Numbered from the stretch's first letter, positions 36,101 through 46,799 are shown. The stretch is DNA of 64,000 bases from Gordius sp. MW1 (GCA_964036665.1 OZ038530.1:20730001-20794000), one strand, 5' to 3'. The notes: generated by a model not told the origin, from the letters alone. Numbers and translations are program-made.

Positions 36101-38341
36101 CATGAGTTTAATTATGACTTGAATTAGGGTTGTGACAAAAAGTTTGCTAATAACTAAAGCGTTAGCAGTAAATTAATTTGTGAATTCTATACCAATTTTT
36201 TGTTAAATTTAGAAGATTTTGGGTTTCTCACCTTGCCTCCCCCGGCTAAGATTAAGTGCTGATTACAAATAAATTATTGAAACCATAGTTTAGGTACAAA
36301 GCTTCCAATTATATCTAGAGTTCTTACCAGATTAAGCTTACTCTCATTTCATTTTACAGCATAAAATGAATATAATATTAAGACTGGGAGAAAGTGTGTT
36401 TTAAAATAAATAATTTTGCATGTTTGTTTCGACTAGAATAGCGATGGTATTTCGCGTGAGATCGGCGCAAAAAATAAAGATAACCGACTTGAGTTTGATC
36501 AAACGAATGGGTATCATAGTAGTAGTGTTTCTGGGATTGGTTATGGCCCGTACAATAATCACGCCAGCGGGAGTTACCACGATTTACAATAGGCAAAACT
36601 TGAAGGCTTACCTTTGCGTCACTGATTGGTGGGACTACTCTATAGCTATAGGTATACTGTTAAATCGTGATAATCTAACTTTCCATTTATTTTTTACAAT
36701 TTAGTTCTTAAATAAAATAAAATCAAATTATTTTTTTTTTATAATCAAAACAGGTGAGTTAACCCTTCTTTTGTGGGGTATCAAATTGAGCTTCGATGTG
36801 CGGAAAGCGCCTTCCGAATTTAACGAAAGCAAATACATTTCCATGGCCATTTACAACGAATTTTTACTCTCCCTATTCCTAAACATATCCTTGTAAGTTA
36901 AACTAATATAGCCAATAATCTTGGACGTAATTGTAAAAATCAATTGAAAATTACACGTCCATAATACCAATTAAAATGGTGATTATTTATATTCACATAT
37001 TTCAAGATTCTTTTTGCAAACTTACGGAGACCCAGATTTGCTGTATATTATACTCTTCGTGCATAGCCAATTAACTACAACCGTCCTTTTATGTTTGATA
37101 TTTGGAAGCAAAGTACTAAAGGCATATTTGATGTGAATAATAATGTTTATCAAACTTAGATCTATGTCATATACAAAGGACTTGGGAATAAGCAAGACGA
37201 TTCGAGTAGCAAAAATAAATTTTTTCACAAAAAGACGCCAAACACTACACAAATTACCTCATTGCTATCACAGAGTGATAATGGTACTGGTTTATTGAAA
37301 GATCAGGATATACAAGTAATCATTCCTAGGTTTTTGGATTCATAAATAATATTATAAAGGTCTGTTGATGATTGCCATTATAGGTCTTATTAAACTGTTG
37401 TTTTGTCACACAAATTTATAAATCTCTTAACTTTTTTCATGCCTTTAAAGACCGAGATAAAACGCCTTTATGTACAAATGGAAATAATGCGAGTCCAAAA
37501 TATGCGATTAGGTAATCGTCACATACCTGGTTTCCATGCAGCTTCGGTTGCGAGAGCTAAGAGCCATGCCACGATTAAAAAGGGTGTTGTAAATTCGTTC
37601 AATTTTGGTCGGAAATGGTCGGGTGAAGCCCTGTTAGGAAATACACCTTCAGCCATCTCCCACACGTCTAAGATTATTAAAAATCGCCTCACAAAAACGG
37701 CATCGGTAATGGCTCGGAATTCTAGATCTAAGAAAACTGGTAAAACCTTCGCGTCCAAAAGAGATAAGTCGGCCTTTATAGGCAGACTGAAAAAAATGTC
37801 TCCTCCAATATCACCTTCAACGGTTGTTTCACGCCCATCGCTCAGCGATAGTGAAATGGCGATGGCCAACGCCATAGTCAAGTTAAATTCTCAAATCTTT
37901 AGCCCCACATCCCCTGACGACACGAATTTGGCACAGCTCATTCAATCCTCCATCTTTTTACCGTCACCGTCTAATTTACAAAACAGCCGACCGCCGTCGC
38001 TCTCTTCACTCACAGAATACTGTAGCCGAGACGAGCCGGAGCATAAAATGAGCCAAGATCTTATACGAAATTTATCAAAAGAAATGAAAGGTGCGGTTTT
38101 AAAGCCAGAACCTATCGTTAACGGAACTGTAGTAGATGGTGACAAGCTTAGTGCTAGCCACGACAAAGCTAAGTTATTAACGTCCATTGAAACAAAATCT
38201 GTGCCTCAATCAAATATACTATCACCTTTATCTGCCATACCCGAAATACCTCCGGCCTCCAAAATTATCGATTCGATGCCTCAAATGCGATTGGAGCGTG
38301 TTATAACTATCAATTTTGACGATATGGATGTTCAGATCTAA
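21129..38341 (+). CDS. GPR158-like: GPR158/GPR179-like class C orphan G-protein-coupled receptor
   Basis: Twelve exons join in frame to 1,177 codons: 21129-22332, 31188-31371, 31796-31919, 33798-33941, 35009-35200, 35640-35708, 35831-35940, 36437-36651, 36754-36892, 37007-37112, 37160-37315, 37451-38341. Order: signal peptide (MYLVIGICLALCDLA); Ser/Thr-rich linker; extracellular Cache domain (LKRYYSQALIAVNRANLLTR, then YFDCGGGNIWMMTY and PFFG across exons 1-2); Cys-rich Ca-binding EGF-like part (VDIDQCPQGVND, GFRRGSYLCKCKKGFYFP); CLPCPPDCEDC; seven membrane segments in exons 5-10 (for example FVHSQLTTTVLLCL); a cytoplasmic EIKRLYVQMEIM helix. Relatives are class C-like receptors that recruit RGS7-type proteins; glycine is reported as a ligand for mammalian GPR158. 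I see no VCPWE repeats in the tail. The frame is open back to an ATG at 20706 (1,318 codons), but 21129 is preferred because it places a signal peptide at the N-terminus. Ligand and expression are unknown. Confidence 0.93.
25748..25907. mobile_element. GGGCGTAGCC-family MITE (copy a, decayed)
   Basis: It starts AAGGGCGTAGCCACT and ends TTTTGGTTACCCCCATG, with GAGGGGCAGCTGCTCCC near the left end. Family features: ends CATGGGCGTAGCCA...TGGCTACGCCCATG, length about 110-200 bp, one arm with GGGGCGGCTGCCCC and the other with CCCTCTAATTCC. Confidence 0.7.
25933..26217. mobile_element. MITE with 20-bp terminal inverted repeats
   Basis: The ends are GCTTGTCTTAATATCGGAT and, inward from the right, ACTTGTCTTAATATCGGAT. 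CTAAGG flanks both sides (25927-25932, 26218-26223) and is a candidate target duplication. There is no reading frame. Related pieces lie at 1-60 and 14752-14818. Confidence 0.85.
29071..29278. mobile_element. GGGCGTAGCC-family MITE (copy b)
   Basis: It begins CATGGGCCTAGGCTTTTGG with TTAGAGGGGGGCAATAA, and ends in a long G tract followed by CTGTCCCTCTCTGCATCCCC and TGACTACG. The right end is diverged. Confidence 0.65.
30220..30377. mobile_element. GGGCGTAGCC-family MITE (copy c)
   Basis: It begins CATGGGCCTAGTCAGGATT and ends with GGGGGCAGCCGCCCCTCC, then CGCTACGCCCATG. Confidence 0.75.
30501..30684. mobile_element. GGGCGTAGCC-family MITE (copy d, decayed)
   Basis: It begins GGGAATAGCCCAGGGAGG and ends ATTTTGGCTACGCTCATG. 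The reading frames over it are artefacts of the element. Confidence 0.6.
31441..31578. mobile_element. GGGCGTAGCC-family MITE (copy e)
   Basis: It begins CATGGGCGTAGCCAAG and ends GCTGGCTACACCCATG: near-perfect ends in the intron between receptor exons 2 and 3, 70 bp after the exon 2 donor site. Confidence 0.85.
32142..32390. mobile_element. Foldback element 3 with telomere-like core
   Basis: The left arm has CCGGTCAAAGGAGCTCATC and, further in, a second AAAGGAGCACACT. The right arm read inward gives GGGTCAAAGGAGCACATCAG and GGAAAGGAGCACACT. The core (about 32275-32335) is a degenerate GTTAGGG/GTAAGGG run. AACAAG occurs at both sides. The plan (duplicated word CAAAG-AGCA in the arms, telomere-like centre) matches elements 1 and 2, though the sequence differs. 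Confidence 0.7.
32585..32705. repeat. GC-rich GGGC/CGGGC island in receptor intron 3
   Basis: TTCGGGCAGTTCGGGCAG, GGCCGGGCGAAC and GGACCGGGCTAGG words in AT-rich surroundings. It is preceded at 32040-32110 by a similar block. Non-coding and of unknown class. Confidence 0.45.
34406..34515. mobile_element. GGGCGTAGCC-family MITE (copy f)
   Basis: It begins CATGGGCGTGGCCAGG and ends ACCTAGTTACGCCCATG; about 110 bp, in receptor intron 4. Confidence 0.8.
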
Positions 38342-38597
38342 AAATACTTTGTTTTGAAATATGTTTATATAATTGATATACATCAGATGCAATACCTATA
38401 TACTCCAATGCGTTTTACCTATTAATGAAAAAACTGCTATACATTAAAAATTATATAGAGTTTTTTATATATAAAAAAGGATGATGGTACAGTTGTAAGG
38501 TAAGGTTTAGTTGGGATTATTTGGAGTTGTAGCAATATCGCTTTAATTTATTTGTACTATAGCGATTTCAACAATAGTTTGTAACAATATATATTAG

Positions 38598-38603
38598 AAT
38601 AAA
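38598..38603 (+). terminator. Candidate polyadenylation signal of the receptor gene
   Basis: AATAAA lies 257 bp after the stop codon and is followed by a GT-rich stretch (GAGGGTGTTATATT). The choice among A-rich sites cannot be settled from sequence alone. Confidence 0.4.
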
Positions 38604-38609
38604 AGAGGG

Positions 38610-39079
38610 TGTTATATTATCCGGAGAGGTAAGGAGATGTAAGGGTTTCAGATATCGGCAGAGGATAGCGGTGTGTATGGAATTTCTAGTTAACCGTATA
38701 CGATAAGGCTATGTATATGTGTTAATTCAATTTTTTATTGGAAAATCTTTTTTTTAATTCGGTAGTTTAGGTAACACCCAAATGCTCGACGTTCACCTTT
38801 AGTAGCTTGTTCCTCTCAGTATGAATACTGCCTTGGGTTTATTGAGGTTAACGAAATCGTTACATGAATGTTAGGGGCGATTTTTATATATGTATAATTG
38901 GTTCTTATGGCAGTCTTTAACCTGAATGTGGGGTGGCTTTAATACATACAATCGGCGCTAAGATATAACTAAATCGCCACAGAAAACGGGTTCTATAGTA
39001 GAATATTATTTATTAATTGCTATGCAATTATATACATATAAATACATCGGCATGTGTTATACGACGCTGTTATATAAAT
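38610..39079. other. No gene seen (3' flank of the receptor gene)
   Basis: AT-rich. A fragment ATTAATTGCTATGCAATTA near 39012-39030 matches the start of the dispersed repeat at 2681. Nothing else was recognised. Confidence 0.45.
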
Positions 39080-40397
39080 CAAGGCTTGTCTTCTTCTTCG
39101 TAATCAAGTATTTCGCTTCTCAGTCATAGCGTTTGTTTTGAGGTAAGTGCCATGCCTTGCTTAACCCTCGAGAGCATTCCTGAAAATCCCGAACGCGAGA
39201 GCATTCGTGGGGTATATTTGACCCCATTTTTTAACTTCTTATAACTATTAAAGCATTCTTTTTAAACCTTTCAAATTTTAAACATGTGTTTATAAAGGTC
39301 TTAAGGTTGATGGTATAAATTTTGATATGAATCTAATCAACATTACAATACTTATTAACGATTTTCTGGACCCCCATTTGGTTATTTTAAAGCTTTCCCT
39401 TATTTGACCTCTTGACATCATATACCTTAAAATCAAAATAAACGTGATTTTTTATTAAAAGAATGTTCAAAATGTATTAAAAACACATATTGTAAAAGAT
39501 ACTATCAAACGAAAAAAATACACACATTTTTTCCAACAGAAAAAAACTTACGTGAGAGCATTCGTGGGCACAGGACCCCTGTGGCCAAAAAGATGCTATA
39601 TTTTAAAAAGTAATGGCCAAAAGTTATAAAATTTTCCTCGAACTTAGTTCTTGGTATAATATTAGGCTACTGAAAAGGCCAGATCAATTCGCTTTTAAAC
39701 GCGTTTTTTATTTAAGTTTATACCTATAGTGGGATCCGTGGTACCTCACGAATGCTCTTGAGGATTAAACTTCTTGTATTTCATAACATTGCCACTAGCC
39801 CTTTCCACGTTACACGATGTCGTCCTCTTTCACGTCGAGTACGTTTCGATTTACATTCTTTATCCCCCTTCTTAGTATATGTCCATACCACCTTAGTCGA
39901 TTTTCTTAATGATGGCCGCCATAGATTGAATACTCATTTTTGTCATGAAAAAGTCATTCGTCATATGATCGAGGTATACCCCAAGGTCCCCCGTACCATT
40001 CTCACCTCAGTGCCCTGTAATAGCTTTTCTTCCGAGGTGTTCAATGCCCATGTTTCACTTCCATATAGTAGTCGGATGGATTTTCAAGTTTGGCTCTTCA
40101 ACCCTATTGGCACTATCTTGTCGCTCATATTACACCGAATTTACTCGCCATTTAAACCATCTTTTTTGGATCCGGGCATTGATTTCTGTTGCGCAACCTC
40201 CCTCTTGATGTGGCATTGAGCCGAGGTATGTAAACCTGTCTATTTTTGGGTACTTTAAATGGTCCTCCAGCAAAGGGGTGCCTGTAACGTTCATTTCCAT
40301 GTATACCATTTTTTGATCGTTGTCCTTTAAACCATATCCAGCTAAGCGCTCTGACCACTTTTCGGCTTCTTCGAATACTTTCTCCTTAGTCTCTTCC
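39080..40397 (-). pseudogene. LINE 3' part, copy A, interrupted by a piggyBac-like element
   Basis: Read on the minus strand, 40380-40150 gives EEAEKWSERLAGYGLKDND, EMNVTGTPLLEDHLKYPK and HQEGGCATEINARIQKRW, the region after the reverse transcriptase catalytic box. It continues, with stops, through the C-terminal region to about 39785. 39080-39160 matches the 3' region seen at 57245-57310, showing that the LINE was continuous before the TTAA element landed. Compared with copy C it ends abruptly at 40397, where an LTR-like unit begins. Confidence 0.85.
39161..39768. mobile_element. Non-autonomous piggyBac-like element with TTAA ends
   Basis: The left end is TTAA-CCCTCGAGAGCATTCC. The right end read inward is TTAA-TCCTCAAGAGCATTCG. 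TTAA at both sides fits the piggyBac target duplication. Subterminal repeats GAGAGCATTCGTGG occur at about 39197 and 39550. The 600-bp interior has no transposase frame. It is inserted inside LINE copy A. Confidence 0.85.
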
Positions 40398-40703
40398 TTT
40401 AATAACTTTGAATGTTACTTTGTTTTATTCAAACGCCGAAATTATAAACTGTGGAACAAAAATTACAAGACTGATTATATAAAGGCGTATTGCGTTTTTA
40501 TAGTTAATACATAATCATTATTCTTCTAAAAATCCATAATCTTCTTGGAAGCTTTTAGAATGGAATGAATGGAATTTAGTTTCCATGAAGATCGATGGAA
40601 TTCAAGCCATGCTATCTCTGCAGCTGTCACTACAGAATGAATGGAATTTAGTTTCCGTGAAGATCGATGGAACAAGGCATGCTGTCTCTGCAGCTGTCAC
40701 TAC
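40398..40703 (-). repeat. 306-bp LTR-like unit (solo copy X1)
   Basis: It is nearly identical to 41280-41583 and 42902-43207. On the plus strand it runs from TTTAATAACTTTG to CAGCTGTCACTAC. It contains a 70-odd-bp direct repeat (GAATGAATGGAATTTAGTTT ... GCAGCTGTCACTAC twice). LINE sequence abuts both sides without spacer. Confidence 0.8.
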
Positions 40704-41279
40704 AAGGTCGTCCTCTTCGAGTACTTTTTGATTTACATTCTTTATCCCTCTTCTTAGTATATGCCCATACCACCTTAGTCGATTTTCTCAATGGTGGCCG
40801 CCATAGATTTAATACTCATTTTTGTCATGGAAAAATCATTTGTCATATGATCGAGCTTAGTCCCAAGGTCCCCCGTACCATTCTCACCTCAGTGCCCTGT
40901 AATAGCTTTTCTTCCGGGGTGTTCAATGCCCATGTTTCACTTCCATATAGTAGTCGGATGGATTTCTAAGTTTGGCTCTTCAACCCTATTGGCACTATCT
41001 TGTCGCTCATATTACACCGAATTTACTCGCCATTTAAGCCATCTTTTTTGGATCCGGGCATTGATTTCTATTGCGCAACCTTCCTCTTGATGTGGCATCG
41101 AGCCGAGGTATGTAAACCTGTCTACTTTTGGGTACTTTAAATGGTCCTCCAGCAAAGGGGTGCCTGTAACGTTCATTTCCATGTATACCATTTTTTGATC
41201 GTTGTCCTTTAAACCATATCCAGCTAAGCGCTCTGACCACTTTTCGGCTTCTTCGAATACTTTCTCCTTAGTCTCTTCC
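40704..41279 (-). pseudogene. LINE 3' part, copy B (internal segment only)
   Basis: It spans exactly the LINE segment from the GTCGTCCTC word to CTTAGTCTCTTCC, corresponding to EEAEKWSERLAGYGLKDND through the post-RT region. It begins at the same base as copy C and ends at the same base as copy A, bounded by LTR-like units on both sides, as expected of a tandem duplication. Confidence 0.85.
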
Positions 41280-43207
41280 TTTAATAACTTTGAATGTTAC
41301 TTTTTATTCAAACGCCGAAATTATAAAACTGTGGAACAAAAATTACAAGACTGATTATATAAGTGCGTATTGCGTTTTTATAGCTAATACATAATCATTA
41401 TTCTTCTAAAAATCCATAATCTTCTTGGAAGCTTTTAGAATGGAATGAATGGAATTTAGTTTCCATGAAGATCGATGGAATTCAAGCCATGCTGTCTCTG
41501 CAGCTGTCACTACAGAATGAATGGAATTTAGTTTCCGTGAGGATCGATGGAACAAGGCATGCTGTCTCTGCAGCTGTCACTACGATACTCCCTTCCCAGA
41601 TACATTGGTTAATGTATCGGTTAAAAGGGGGGGGGGAATGTGAATTATGTGAAATATTCGCTAAGTTTCCTCTGCCAATGAACCTCTCTGACCTTACGTG
41701 TCACTTTCTGTGGATTTTTAACCTCTATAGTTGTTTCTGCTGATTGATTTTGTGTTTTGTCGGCGAGAAAAATTTTGTGCAGTCGGAAGGTGAAGAAAGT
41801 GGGTTTTTGTGTGGTCGTTTTATGTGAGGCAAAAATGTTTCCGATAGGTGGTGTCTAATTTGTTATTTCGTTGTAATAATCTCAGTATAGAGTTTGGACT
41901 TTTTGTGGCCATATGTGCTCCAACCAGGTGAGATAAAATTGTAAGCTGGTTAGATTCAAGATGTGGACGTTTTTTTAGTAGGACAGCAAAGTGCAATCGA
42001 GTAAAAAAGGTCCATGTGCGCTGCTTTCAGTTGCGCTAAAAAATGATTTGTTAGGCCTGGTAAAGTTGTTGATGTTGCCATTGTTTGCAGTAATATTTAA
42101 AATGTTGCAAAATGAAATATCGTTTTTGTTTAAGAACCAACTAGTAAAAGTTTGTCAATGTTTTATGTTGTAGGGAAGCTCGTCTGTCGATAAGTTACAT
42201 TGTATGCTGTCATGAAAGTAGATGTAACGGTTGTTTTTCGGTGGCGAAATGCCTATGACGATAACCCCGATTGTTTGACATCAGTAATTGGTTCGGTGGT
42301 AGTAGTAGCGATGTATTGCAAATCACCTAGTTATCTGTATCATCTTCGGCCACATCCGCGGAGAGGGATTCCAATGAATACGCAATTCTTCTTGTTGTAA
42401 AAATAGCGTCTTTATGGGCTATCCATATTTGAATATTCCTCGAGTGGAATTCAGGAAGTTTTATGTATACTGATGATTTCTGTTATACAGTTTCCACAGG
42501 TGGGATATTGTTGTCCGAAATGGATGGGTCCGGGGTGAGAGATAGCAACTCTTTTGTTTCCATTAAATTTCAAGGGAGGAGGTTAAGAAGGAAAAAAAAT
42601 ATTATTTGCTAGTTATACGAGGTATGTCCTAACTAGAAGTAGCGGGGGTTGGTGAATATGGATAGAATATATATAGTTTCCCCTGATAGATCAGTTACTT
42701 GTCCTGAATATGTTCCTTGATGGCGTTGATAATTCCACCTGTTGTACGGCATAGTTGTGTGGGTAGGGATTTTAACGAATAATTTGTGACAGTTTTATAT
42801 GCGATCCCTTGAATGCCGAAAATAATACCAAAAGGTAGTGCTCGAGGGGGTGGGTGGTAAAAATTTAAAAAAAAATTTGACCCCCGAAAAGCGGGTCACC
42901 ATTTAATAACTTTGCAAGTTATTTTGTTTTATTTAAACGCCGAAATTATAAAACTGTGGAACAAAAATTACAAGACTGATTATATATGTGCGTATTGCAT
43001 TTTTATAGTTAATACATAATCATTATCTTCTAAAAATCCATAATCTTCTTGGAAGCTTTTAGAATGGAATGAATAGAATTTAGTTTCCATGAAGATCGAT
43101 GGAATTCAAGCCATGCTATCTCTGAAGCTGTCACTACAGAATGAATGGAATTTAGTTTCCGTGAAGATCGATGGAACAAGGCATGCTGTCTCTGCAGCTG
43201 TCACTAC
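41280..43207 (-). mobile_element. Candidate short LTR retrotransposon (LTR-internal-LTR), reverse strand
   Basis: Two ~305-bp near-identical units (41280-41583, 42902-43207) in the same orientation flank 1.32 kb. Read on the minus strand, the base after the upstream unit starts TGGTGACCCGCTTTTCGG (42901-42884). This has the form of a tRNA primer-binding site, which begins TGG opposite the CCA end of a tRNA. A purine stretch GGGAAGGGAG precedes the downstream unit. The interior has no long frame, so it would be non-autonomous. Against this, the units do not start TG and end CA, and no short target duplication is seen. Confidence 0.55.
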
Positions 43208-44760
43208 AAGGTCGTCCTCTTCGAGTACTTTTTGATTTACATTCTTTATCCCCCTACTTAGTATGTGCCCATACCACCTTAGTCGATTTTCTCAATGGTG
43301 GCCGCCATAGATTTAATACTCATTTTTGTCATGAAAAAGTCATTCGTCATATGATCGAGCTTAGTATACCCCAAGGTCCACCGTACCATTCTCACCTCAG
43401 TTCCTTTCTAATAGCTTTTCTTCCGAGGTGTTCAATGCCCATGTTTCACTTCCATAAAGTAGTCGGATGGATTTCTACGATTGGCTCTTCAACCCTATTG
43501 GCACTATCTTGTCGCTCATTACACGGAATTTACTCACCATTTAAGCCATCTTTTTTGGATCCGGGCATTGATTTCTGTTGCGCAACCTCCCTCTTGATGT
43601 AGCATCAAGCCGAGGTATGTAAACCTGTCTACTTTTGGGTACTTTAAATGGTCCTCCAGCAAAGGGGTGCCTTTAACGTTCATTTCCATGTATAACATTT
43701 TTCGATCGTTGTCCTTTAAACCATATCCAGCTAAGCGCTTTGACAACTTTTCGGCTTCTTCGAATACTTTCCCCTTAGTCTCTTCGTATAGTACTATATC
43801 ATCGGCATACATCATTCACCATGGCGATGGCTTTTGAATGTCTCTCGTTATCGTATACATGATTATATTAAAATAAAAGGGACGCAGATCCTTGATGTAA
43901 TTCAATACAACCTGAAAAGTTTTAGAGTCTCCAACTATTGTCCTAACGCACGAACTTGAGGCTTGATAAATATTTTTCATAAGCCGTATATATGCGTCAG
44001 GGATATTTTGTTCACTTATGCACCACCATATTAAATCGCGAGAAACCGAGTCATAAGCAATCTCCAAGTCGATAAAGACCATATATAGGTTTCTTCTCTT
44101 TTTACCATTATCCATCATTTGTCTTGGTGCGAAGATTAGGTCAAATGTGGATTTGCCTGCCACAAATTCCTATTAGTTAACCGATATTTCCACCTAGTTT
44201 TTCAGCCTTATACTAAGATCCTTTCCAAGTTAGCTTGCTTGATAATTCTAAAATTGCAACACTCCTGATGGTCTCCTTTACATTTGAATAAGGGTATAAT
44301 TGTGCTTGCTCTCTATTGATTAGGAATTCGCTATTTTTCCAATATCTTATTAAAGAACTTCTTCATGGTCAGGACTCCTTCTTCACGGCACTCGAGCAAT
44401 GCTTCCATTGATATTTCATCTGGACAATTTGCTTTTCTTTTTTGCATCTTTTTCATTCGCATCCTAGATCATCCTCCTGAAAGAGAACCATACTCATGCT
44501 TGCTTCAATAGGGAATCTTTGCCACTTGCAAAATTACAAGTTGCTTGAAATATTTTATATTCCTTTCCATCACTTCATTTGACTTGAATGAGGTTTAAAC
44601 CTTCTCGTTTTTGACTATTTTAAGGATTCAAACTTCCCTAACATTTTATTTCTACTCCCTTATCTTGGTCTATTTGTACATAAGCCTGTGACCCTCATTA
44701 TGGCCCAGTGTGTTTGCCATCTTGGTGCAACGATATTTATCCAAGCTCTCTTTAGAATTA
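43208..44760 (-). pseudogene. LINE copy C, 5'-truncated, with reverse transcriptase
   Basis: The minus strand from about 44480 reads RKANCPDEISMEALLECREE, FNKILEK, ASTIIPLFKCKGDHQEC and NFRIIKQANLERILV (RT motifs 0-1). 44163-43816 follows with GKSTFDLIFAPRQMM and NLYMVFIDLEIAYDSVSRDL (motif A), then NIPDAYIRLMKNIYQ. 43815 onward has MMYADDIVLYEETKGK (catalytic YADD) and EMNVKGTPLLEDHLKYPK. Stops and frame changes break it. It is the most complete of the three adjacent copies; 44500-44750 still looks like the degraded inter-domain part. Confidence 0.9.
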
Positions 44761-45085
44761 ATTAAGATAAATTTCTTTACATATAAAAACACCAAGTTGT
44801 GGAATAAATTTGTATAATTAGTTTAACTGAATATATTTTTCTCACCTAATGAAACAAATATTTCTGTAAGCGCAATATTAACAAGTGTTTTATTAACAAG
44901 TGTCCTAATATTATCATTAAGTTTTTCTATATAACTAGGAAAAATTATAAAAAATTTAATGAGGGACCGCTTTTCTAGGCCAGTGAGTACGATCAACTCT
45001 ATGATTGCAGCGAGATAGTCATTTCGCCATTTACCCTTTCGAAACCTGGCCGCCTACTTTACTCTAATTTTCTAGCTAATTTAAA

Positions 45086-45559
45086 ATGGAAAACCCAAAA
45101 GGACCAGGTCCTATGATATGGAAACCCGGAGAACAGTACGACATAAGTGCCGAAGAGAAAAGAAGAATGATTGAACGGGCAAAGATTAGAGATAAAAATA
45201 GAACTGATTTTAATAAAAAAATTCATAATCCTTTTCTTTATGTTACAGAAGTTAAGGAACCAGTAAGATAAATACTTACCATTTGGATTAGATTCATTTC
45301 ATATTATTAATAGATATGAAATCACAATTATCCATATAAAAATTTTCTTTACTATGAGTGATTGCATTAAAGAAAAATGTCTCATACAGATCTAAAGTTA
45401 ACATTTATTTTTTAGTGGGACCCAGCTATGGAACGCTTTCATCAAATGCTAACAGCTCGTCAAAATTATTTTAAATGGAATTTTAAAACTTTTATACGTA
45501 TTGTTCCTATTATGCTTGGATTTTTTGGTTGTTTTGGATTTGCATTTTATAAATCTCAG
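45086..45559 (+). CDS. NDUFB4: NADH dehydrogenase 1 beta subcomplex subunit 4 (complex I B15), 3' end uncertain
   Basis: A small accessory membrane subunit of mitochondrial complex I. Exon 1 (45086-45262) carries PGEQYDISAEEKRRMIERAK, matching the NDUFB4 N-terminal pattern Y(N/D)ISxExRRxxxERxxIR, then NPFLY. Exon 2 (45416-45559, phase 0) encodes WDPAMERFHQMLTARQNYFK, a basic TFIR and one membrane segment IVPIMLGFFGCFGFAFYKSQ. Donors are GTAAGA and GTAACT. The usual family length is about 130 residues; these exons give 107. A third exon is needed. One candidate in phase after AATTAG is 46638-46760 (AVQQKNRLQSQS..., 40 residues and stop), but it is weakly supported. The name rests on the N-terminal motif and the topology. 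Confidence 0.8.
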
Positions 45560-46799
45560 GTAACTTTGGAGATGACTATATATAATTTTTATATAGAGTA
45601 GATTTGAAGAGAGATGTGCCAGAGGAGAGATTTTACTGAAAGATAGAGAATTTCGCATTGCATAGTTTATTTAATTTTTTCTATCTATAAATATTAGTAT
45701 TTATATATATTTGTTATACATGTGCTATATACAACTGATTGGGATATATTTTACTTAAAATCCAAGTTTTTGGAGCTGCCTGATAAATATATATTTAAAG
45801 GGTATTAGTTTTAGCAACACATTTATTGAAAGTTTAAACAAAACCTAGCAATTATCAAAGATTTTCATGATCTTAAATTAAAATGGGCATATGTGGTGAT
45901 AGTAACAAATCTATCTAAATTATCTATACATCTGACATTAGTAAATATGCCATTAAATTTGGACATGAACAATAGTTTTGATAGTATCCATAGCTATAAC
46001 TCCTGTTAATGCTTAGTTAGTTATTTATCTAGGCATTTATATTTGGATAAAATAATTGCATCTAATATGAATATATATAAATTTATTATTTTTTTCCTTC
46101 TCTAACTTGCTATGCTAGATTTTGCTTAACTTTATGTTAACTATTTGATTTACTAATTTGTATCCCCCAAAATGACCAATAAATTTTTGAAACAACTTTA
46201 ATTATTGTAAATTTTTTCTCAGTGCAGGGAGAGGGTTTGGGGTTAGAATCCCCTCTCCCTAGTTGTACTAAATTTTAATATTTATTCTGGATTGTCAGAA
46301 GATCTTGAAAATTGGACTCCTATTAGTGTTCCGCAATAAATAGATTAGCAAATTTATTTGAAAAATTATTTTATAATTTTAACAAAGAGTTTCTAATTTT
46401 ATGCTTTTTCTTCATTTTAAATCAATGCCTTACAACTAAATTTCTAAATGTGAAAATAAATTCAATCATCGAGTGAGAGACTAATTTTATCTATCAATTA
46501 TTATTATTAGTAGTCGAGGCAATTAATATATTTGCAAAGAGTTAATTAAATACCTATATAAAATAACTTTCTTTTACTTATAAATAGAAAGATTATATTT
46601 TTTAAAAATTTTATTCTACCAAATGTCAACAAATTAGGCGGTTCAACAAAAAAATCGACTGCAAAGCCAAAGTGTTTGTTTTGGTATAGTTCTTCATGAT
46701 AACACTAATTTAATTTTTTTCCCTATACGTCAAGTTTTAGAAATATTAGATGTCGCTTAAAACGGTAATTTTGGGGTTTTCCAACATAACTTGCAAATG

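Noticed and set aside
37519-37881. 120-codon minus-strand frame opposite the last receptor exon
   Set aside because: Shadow frame of the GPR158-like cytoplasmic tail.
39752-40219. 155-codon plus-strand frame (and similar ones at 40667 and 43171)
   Set aside because: These are antisense to the LINE post-RT coding region. The minus strand carries the recognisable motifs, and the frames repeat because the LINE segment is repeated.
42200-42400. 66-codon frame inside the LTR-like element
   Set aside because: No gag, protease or RT motif is visible, the composition is ordinary, and no other frame supports it.
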